A stretch of 9,920 bases of DNA from an uncultured Elusimicrobia bacterium. Its GTDB lineage: Bacteria; Elusimicrobiota; Endomicrobiia; Endomicrobiales; Endomicrobiaceae. Location: positions 1-9,920 of the forward strand of contig CAMVLN010000051.1 in assembly GCA_947168325.1 (NCBI GenBank), read 5' to 3'. The notes beneath the pieces were generated by a model. It had not been told where the DNA came from. It ran no database searches and saw only the letters and a list, made by a program, of their open reading frames with translations. A program made the position numbers and the translations under genes. Below are positions 7,538 to 9,920 of this stretch, one piece after another. Within the stretch, counting starts at the first letter, position 1, and the number at the start of each line of letters is the position of its first letter.

Positions 7538-7566
7538 ATTATGCAAATTTATTAAACATTAGTCAA
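7538..7566 (-). promoter_or_regulatory. Sigma70-type promoter of rpmE
   Basis: On the minus strand TTGACT (7566-7561) is followed by exactly 17 bases and CATAAT (7543-7538). Each hexamer matches the consensus at five of six positions. Transcription would start near 7531, giving a leader of about 34 bases that carries the GGGAG ribosome binding site of rpmE. Confidence 0.75.
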
Positions 7567-7567
7567 G

Positions 7568-7583
7568 TATTCGTATATTCGTA
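7568..7583. repeat. Two tandem copies of TATTCGTA next to the rpmE -35 box
   Basis: TATTCGTA occurs at 7568-7575 and again at 7576-7583 without a gap (TACGAATA twice on the minus strand). The pair ends one base from the -35 hexamer of the rpmE promoter, where an activator or UP-like element would sit. It is not palindromic. Function is inferred from position only. Confidence 0.6.
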
Positions 7584-7627
7584 GAAATTTAATACATATT
7601 GAACTTCTATTTTCCACTACTTTAAAA

Positions 7628-7653
7628 TTATATCATAATATTATATCATAATA
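7628..7653. repeat. Two tandem copies of TTATATCATAATA
   Basis: A perfect 13-base direct repeat (7628-7640 and 7641-7653) followed by two overlapping TATAAT words at 7652-7662. It lies 52 bases before the malic enzyme start in the divergent spacer. It may be regulatory or simple slippage in an A/T tract. Confidence 0.5.
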
Positions 7654-7680
7654 TAATATAATTCAGTCTAGTTAGTAAGG

Positions 7681-7686
7681 TATAAT
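7681..7686 (+). promoter_or_regulatory. Possible -10 box for malic enzyme
   Basis: A perfect TATAAT lies 18 bases before the malic enzyme ATG, but no TTGACA-like word occurs 16-18 bases upstream. A start near 7692 would leave only a very short leader holding the AAGGAAG ribosome binding site. The TATAAT words at 7652-7662 are alternatives. The true promoter is undecided. Confidence 0.28.
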
Positions 7687-7704
7687 TTTATAAAGGAAGC
7701 TTTT

Positions 7705-9042
7705 ATGGAAAAAACAAGTGCAAGCAAACTTTTAAAAATGGCAGAAAAACCATCAAAAGATGCAAAAAAATTACATCCTTTTTATAAGGGTAAAATAGAA
7801 GTTGTTCCTAAATGCAGAGTAAAAGATTTTAATGATTTTTCTATTTGGTATAGTCCTGGTGTTGCAGCAGTTTGCAAAGACATCAATAAAAATTTAGAAC
7901 TTGTTTATGAATACACAAATAAGTGGAATTCTGTAGCGGTCGTAAGTGATGGGACAAGAGTTTTAGGACTTGGAGATATAGGACCAGAGGCAGCTATGCC
8001 GGTAATGGAAGGCAAAGCTTTATTGTATAAATATCTAGGTGGTGTAGATGCTTATCCAATTTGCCTTGCTACAAAGAATCAGCAGGAAATTATAAATACA
8101 GTAAAAATTTTGCAACCTTCGTTTGGTGGAGTAAATCTTGAAGATATTTCTCAACCAAAATGTTTTCCTATACTTTACACATTAAGAAAGGAATGTCATA
8201 TTCCTGTATGGCATGATGATCAGCAAGGAACGGCACTGGTTACACTTGCAGGATTGATTAATGCTCTCAAAGTTGTTAATAAAAAAACATCTAGAGTTAA
8301 AATTGCTATGCTTGGTGCAGGGGCAGCAAACATTTGTATAGCAAGACTTATAATGTTATATGGAGCAAATCCAGCAAATATAGTAATGTGTGATTCAAAA
8401 GGTACATTACATAAGGGAAGAAAAGAATTAGAAAAAACTCATCCTGAAAAATGGGCAATATGTTGCGAAACAAATGGTTCAAATATACAAGGTACAATAG
8501 AAAATGCTATGGAAAATGCGGATGTTTTAATATGTCTATCTACACCTGGACCAGATGTAATAAAAAAAGACTGGATTAAGAAAATGGCAAAAAGTCCTAT
8601 AGTGTTTACTTGTGCAAATCCTGTTCCAGAAATTTGGCCATGGGAAGCAAAAGAAGCGGGAGCAGCAGTAGTTGCTACAGGCAGAAGCGATTTTGAAAAT
8701 CAAGTAAATAATTCGTTGGGTTTCCCTGGTGTTTTTAGAGGAACTCTTGATGCAAGAGCAACAACAATAACAGATAATATGTGTATTACAGCAGCAATAG
8801 AACTTGCCTCTTGCATTGCAGATAACAGGATAAAACCTACACAAATATTGCCAACAATGGACGATTGGAAAGTTTATCCAAAAGTTGCAGCAGCAGTTGC
8901 AGTAAAAGCAATAAAAGAAAAAGTTGCACAAAAAAAAGCAAGTTATGCCAAATTTTATTCTCAAGCAATGAGTATGATAAAAAGAAGTAGAGCATTGACA
9001 CAAAATATGATGAAGAATGGATTTATAAAAAAAACAAAATAG
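7705..9042 (+). CDS. Malic enzyme, short NAD(P)-dependent form
   Basis: Decarboxylates malate oxidatively to pyruvate and CO2 with NAD(P)+ in the cytoplasm. The 445 residues match the compact bacterial form, without the phosphotransacetylase-like tail found on about 750-residue versions. The N-terminal malic domain has WYSPGVAAVC (48-57) and DGTRVLGLGDIGPEAAMPV (82-100), followed by a Lys at 104. The divalent metal ligands are expected at Glu146-Asp147 (NLEDISQP) and Asp172 (HDDQQGTA). The NAD(P)-binding domain opens with LGAGAANICIARL (203-215), and CANPVPEI and GFPGVFRGTLDARA follow. Cofactor choice cannot be read safely. AAGGAAG five bases before the ATG fixes the start. It is divergent from rpmE and 33 bases ahead of the lipoprotein gene, with no terminator between them. 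Confidence 0.95.
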   Translation: MEKTSASKLLKMAEKPSKDAKKLHPFYKGKIEVVPKCRVKDFNDFSIWYSPGVAAVCKDINKNLELVYEYTNKWNSVAVVSDGTRVLGLGDIGPEAAMPVMEGKALLYKYLGGVDAYPICLATKNQQEIINTVKILQPSFGGVNLEDISQPKCFPILYTLRKECHIPVWHDDQQGTALVTLAGLINALKVVNKKTSRVKIAMLGAGAANICIARLIMLYGANPANIVMCDSKGTLHKGRKELEKTHPEKWAICCETNGSNIQGTIENAMENADVLICLSTPGPDVIKKDWIKKMAKSPIVFTCANPVPEIWPWEAKEAGAAVVATGRSDFENQVNNSLGFPGVFRGTLDARATTITDNMCITAAIELASCIADNRIKPTQILPTMDDWKVYPKVAAAVAVKAIKEKVAQKKASYAKFYSQAMSMIKRSRALTQNMMKNGFIKKTK

Positions 9043-9075
9043 TTATGATGTTATTTATAATAAAAAAGGAAATAT

Positions 9076-9920
9076 ATGTTTAAAAAATTTTTAAGTTTTT
9101 TGTTATTTTTTTCTTTTTTTTGTTTTATAGTATCGTGTAAAGAAGAGGTACAAGAAGAAATTGAATATCACAATCCGGTTTATTCAGATAAACAGAAAAT
9201 AGAACTTGATAATTACAATAGAAGTATAAAAGATAATTTACAAAATAGTGAGTTATATTCTAATAGAGCAAGATTAAAAAGTGAATGTGGCGACTTTTTT
9301 GGTGCTATTGATGATTATACAAAAGCTATAAATTTTGAACCATTGAATTATAGATATTATGAAGAAAGAGCGAAAATAAAACAGCATAATATTGGACATT
9401 TAATTTCTTCAATAAAAGATTATGTTGAAGTTGTAAAGTTGAGTCCTTATAATGATATGGCATATAAAGAAATGGCTGATATTAAAATAAAAATATGTGA
9501 TTATCAAGGGGCAATAGAAGATGCTACAAAAGCGATTTCAATAAATGTAAATAATTATGAAGCTTATGAAAAAAGAGCAGAAGCCAAAAGTAAAAGTGGC
9601 GACAAAAAAGGTGCAATTGAAGATTATTTAAAAGTAATAGCTTTAATTCCAGCTAAATATAGAAGTTATAGTGATATTGCACAATGTATAAATATATTAG
9701 ATAACTATGAAGAGGCAATATCTTATTATGAAAGAGCAATAGAATTAAATAAAAACGATGCTTATTTGTGGGACAATTATGCTAATGCATTAAGAAATTT
9801 TGGCAAAAAACAAGAAGCTATAAAAGCTTATGAAAAGGCAATAGAATTAAATCCTAATCATATATTTGCTTATGCAAATTTAGCTAGAACACAAAAAGAT
9901 ATGGATAATTATAAAGATTC
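9076..9920 (+). CDS. TPR-repeat lipoprotein, 3' end outside the window
   Basis: The ATG at 9076 is preceded by AAAGGA at a five-base spacing, and the frame stays open to the window edge (281 complete codons). Residues 1-20 are a Phe/Leu-rich signal peptide ending in the lipobox I-V-S-C (Cys21), so the protein should be lipid-anchored in the envelope. After a charged linker (22-56) come six tandem 34-residue tetratricopeptide repeats (57-90, 91-124, 125-158, 159-192, 193-226 and 227-260) and the start of a seventh. The fifth and sixth are closest to consensus (NYEEAISYYERAIELN; KKQEAIKAYEKAIELNP). TPR arrays bind other proteins, and the partner is unknown. The short gap suggests co-transcription with malic enzyme, but no functional link is evident. 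Confidence 0.88.
   Translation, partial: MFKKFLSFLLFFSFFCFIVSCKEEVQEEIEYHNPVYSDKQKIELDNYNRSIKDNLQNSELYSNRARLKSECGDFFGAIDDYTKAINFEPLNYRYYEERAKIKQHNIGHLISSIKDYVEVVKLSPYNDMAYKEMADIKIKICDYQGAIEDATKAISINVNNYEAYEKRAEAKSKSGDKKGAIEDYLKVIALIPAKYRSYSDIAQCINILDNYEEAISYYERAIELNKNDAYLWDNYANALRNFGKKQEAIKAYEKAIELNPNHIFAYANLARTQKDMDNYKD

Noticed and set aside
8536..9003. Minus-strand open frame of 155 codons opposite malic enzyme
   Set aside because: Its product is Cys/Phe/Tyr-rich with no recognisable motif, and it mirrors the strong coding frame on the other strand. It is a shadow of malic enzyme.
1..9920. CRISPR array, tRNA or rRNA gene, toxin-antitoxin pair, phage module or biosynthetic cluster
   Set aside because: No spaced repeat array, no cloverleaf or rRNA-like segment and no matching protein pairs were seen on either strand.

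Overview
The window comes from a strongly AT-rich bacterial genome whose third codon positions are almost all A or T. It contains a Gram-negative-type outer-membrane protein, a lipoprotein with a lipobox and a pilin-like membrane protein. An AT-rich Elusimicrobiota (Endomicrobium-like) host fits this style best. An AT-rich spirochaete such as Brachyspira is the main alternative. This placement is inference from protein style and has not been tested by any search.

Layout. Positions 1 to about 620 hold a decayed DDE transposase/integrase gene resembling the IS481 group, read on the minus strand. It is broken by at least four frame changes and two in-frame stops and runs off the left edge. From 828 to 7497 seven genes lie head to tail on the minus strand. 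In transcription order they are ribosomal protein bL31 (rpmE), release factor 1 (prfA), release-factor methyltransferase (prmC), UDP-GlcNAc enolpyruvyl transferase (murA), a single-pass membrane protein with a possible pilin-like outer domain, a small outer-membrane beta-barrel-like protein, and glucose-6-phosphate isomerase (pgi). A clear sigma70-type promoter precedes rpmE. A hairpin with a U-tract, either terminator or attenuator, lies between rpmE and prfA. A weak terminator-like hairpin follows pgi. On the plus strand, from a divergent intergenic region at 7498-7704, come malic enzyme (7705-9042) and a TPR lipoprotein that begins at 9076 and runs off the right edge.

How the genes fit together. 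rpmE, prfA and prmC form a translation module: bL31 is part of the ribosome, RF1 reads stop codons, and PrmC methylates the GGQ glutamine of RF1. prmC overlaps murA by 8 nt, tying this module to the first committed step of peptidoglycan synthesis. The next two genes are envelope proteins. pgi and malic enzyme belong to central carbon metabolism.

No new defence, mobile or biosynthetic system could be supported. The less ordinary signals are the transposase relic, the rpmE-prfA hairpin, two perfect tandem repeats in the divergent promoter region, the long basic tail of bL31 and the unrecognised pilin-like membrane protein.
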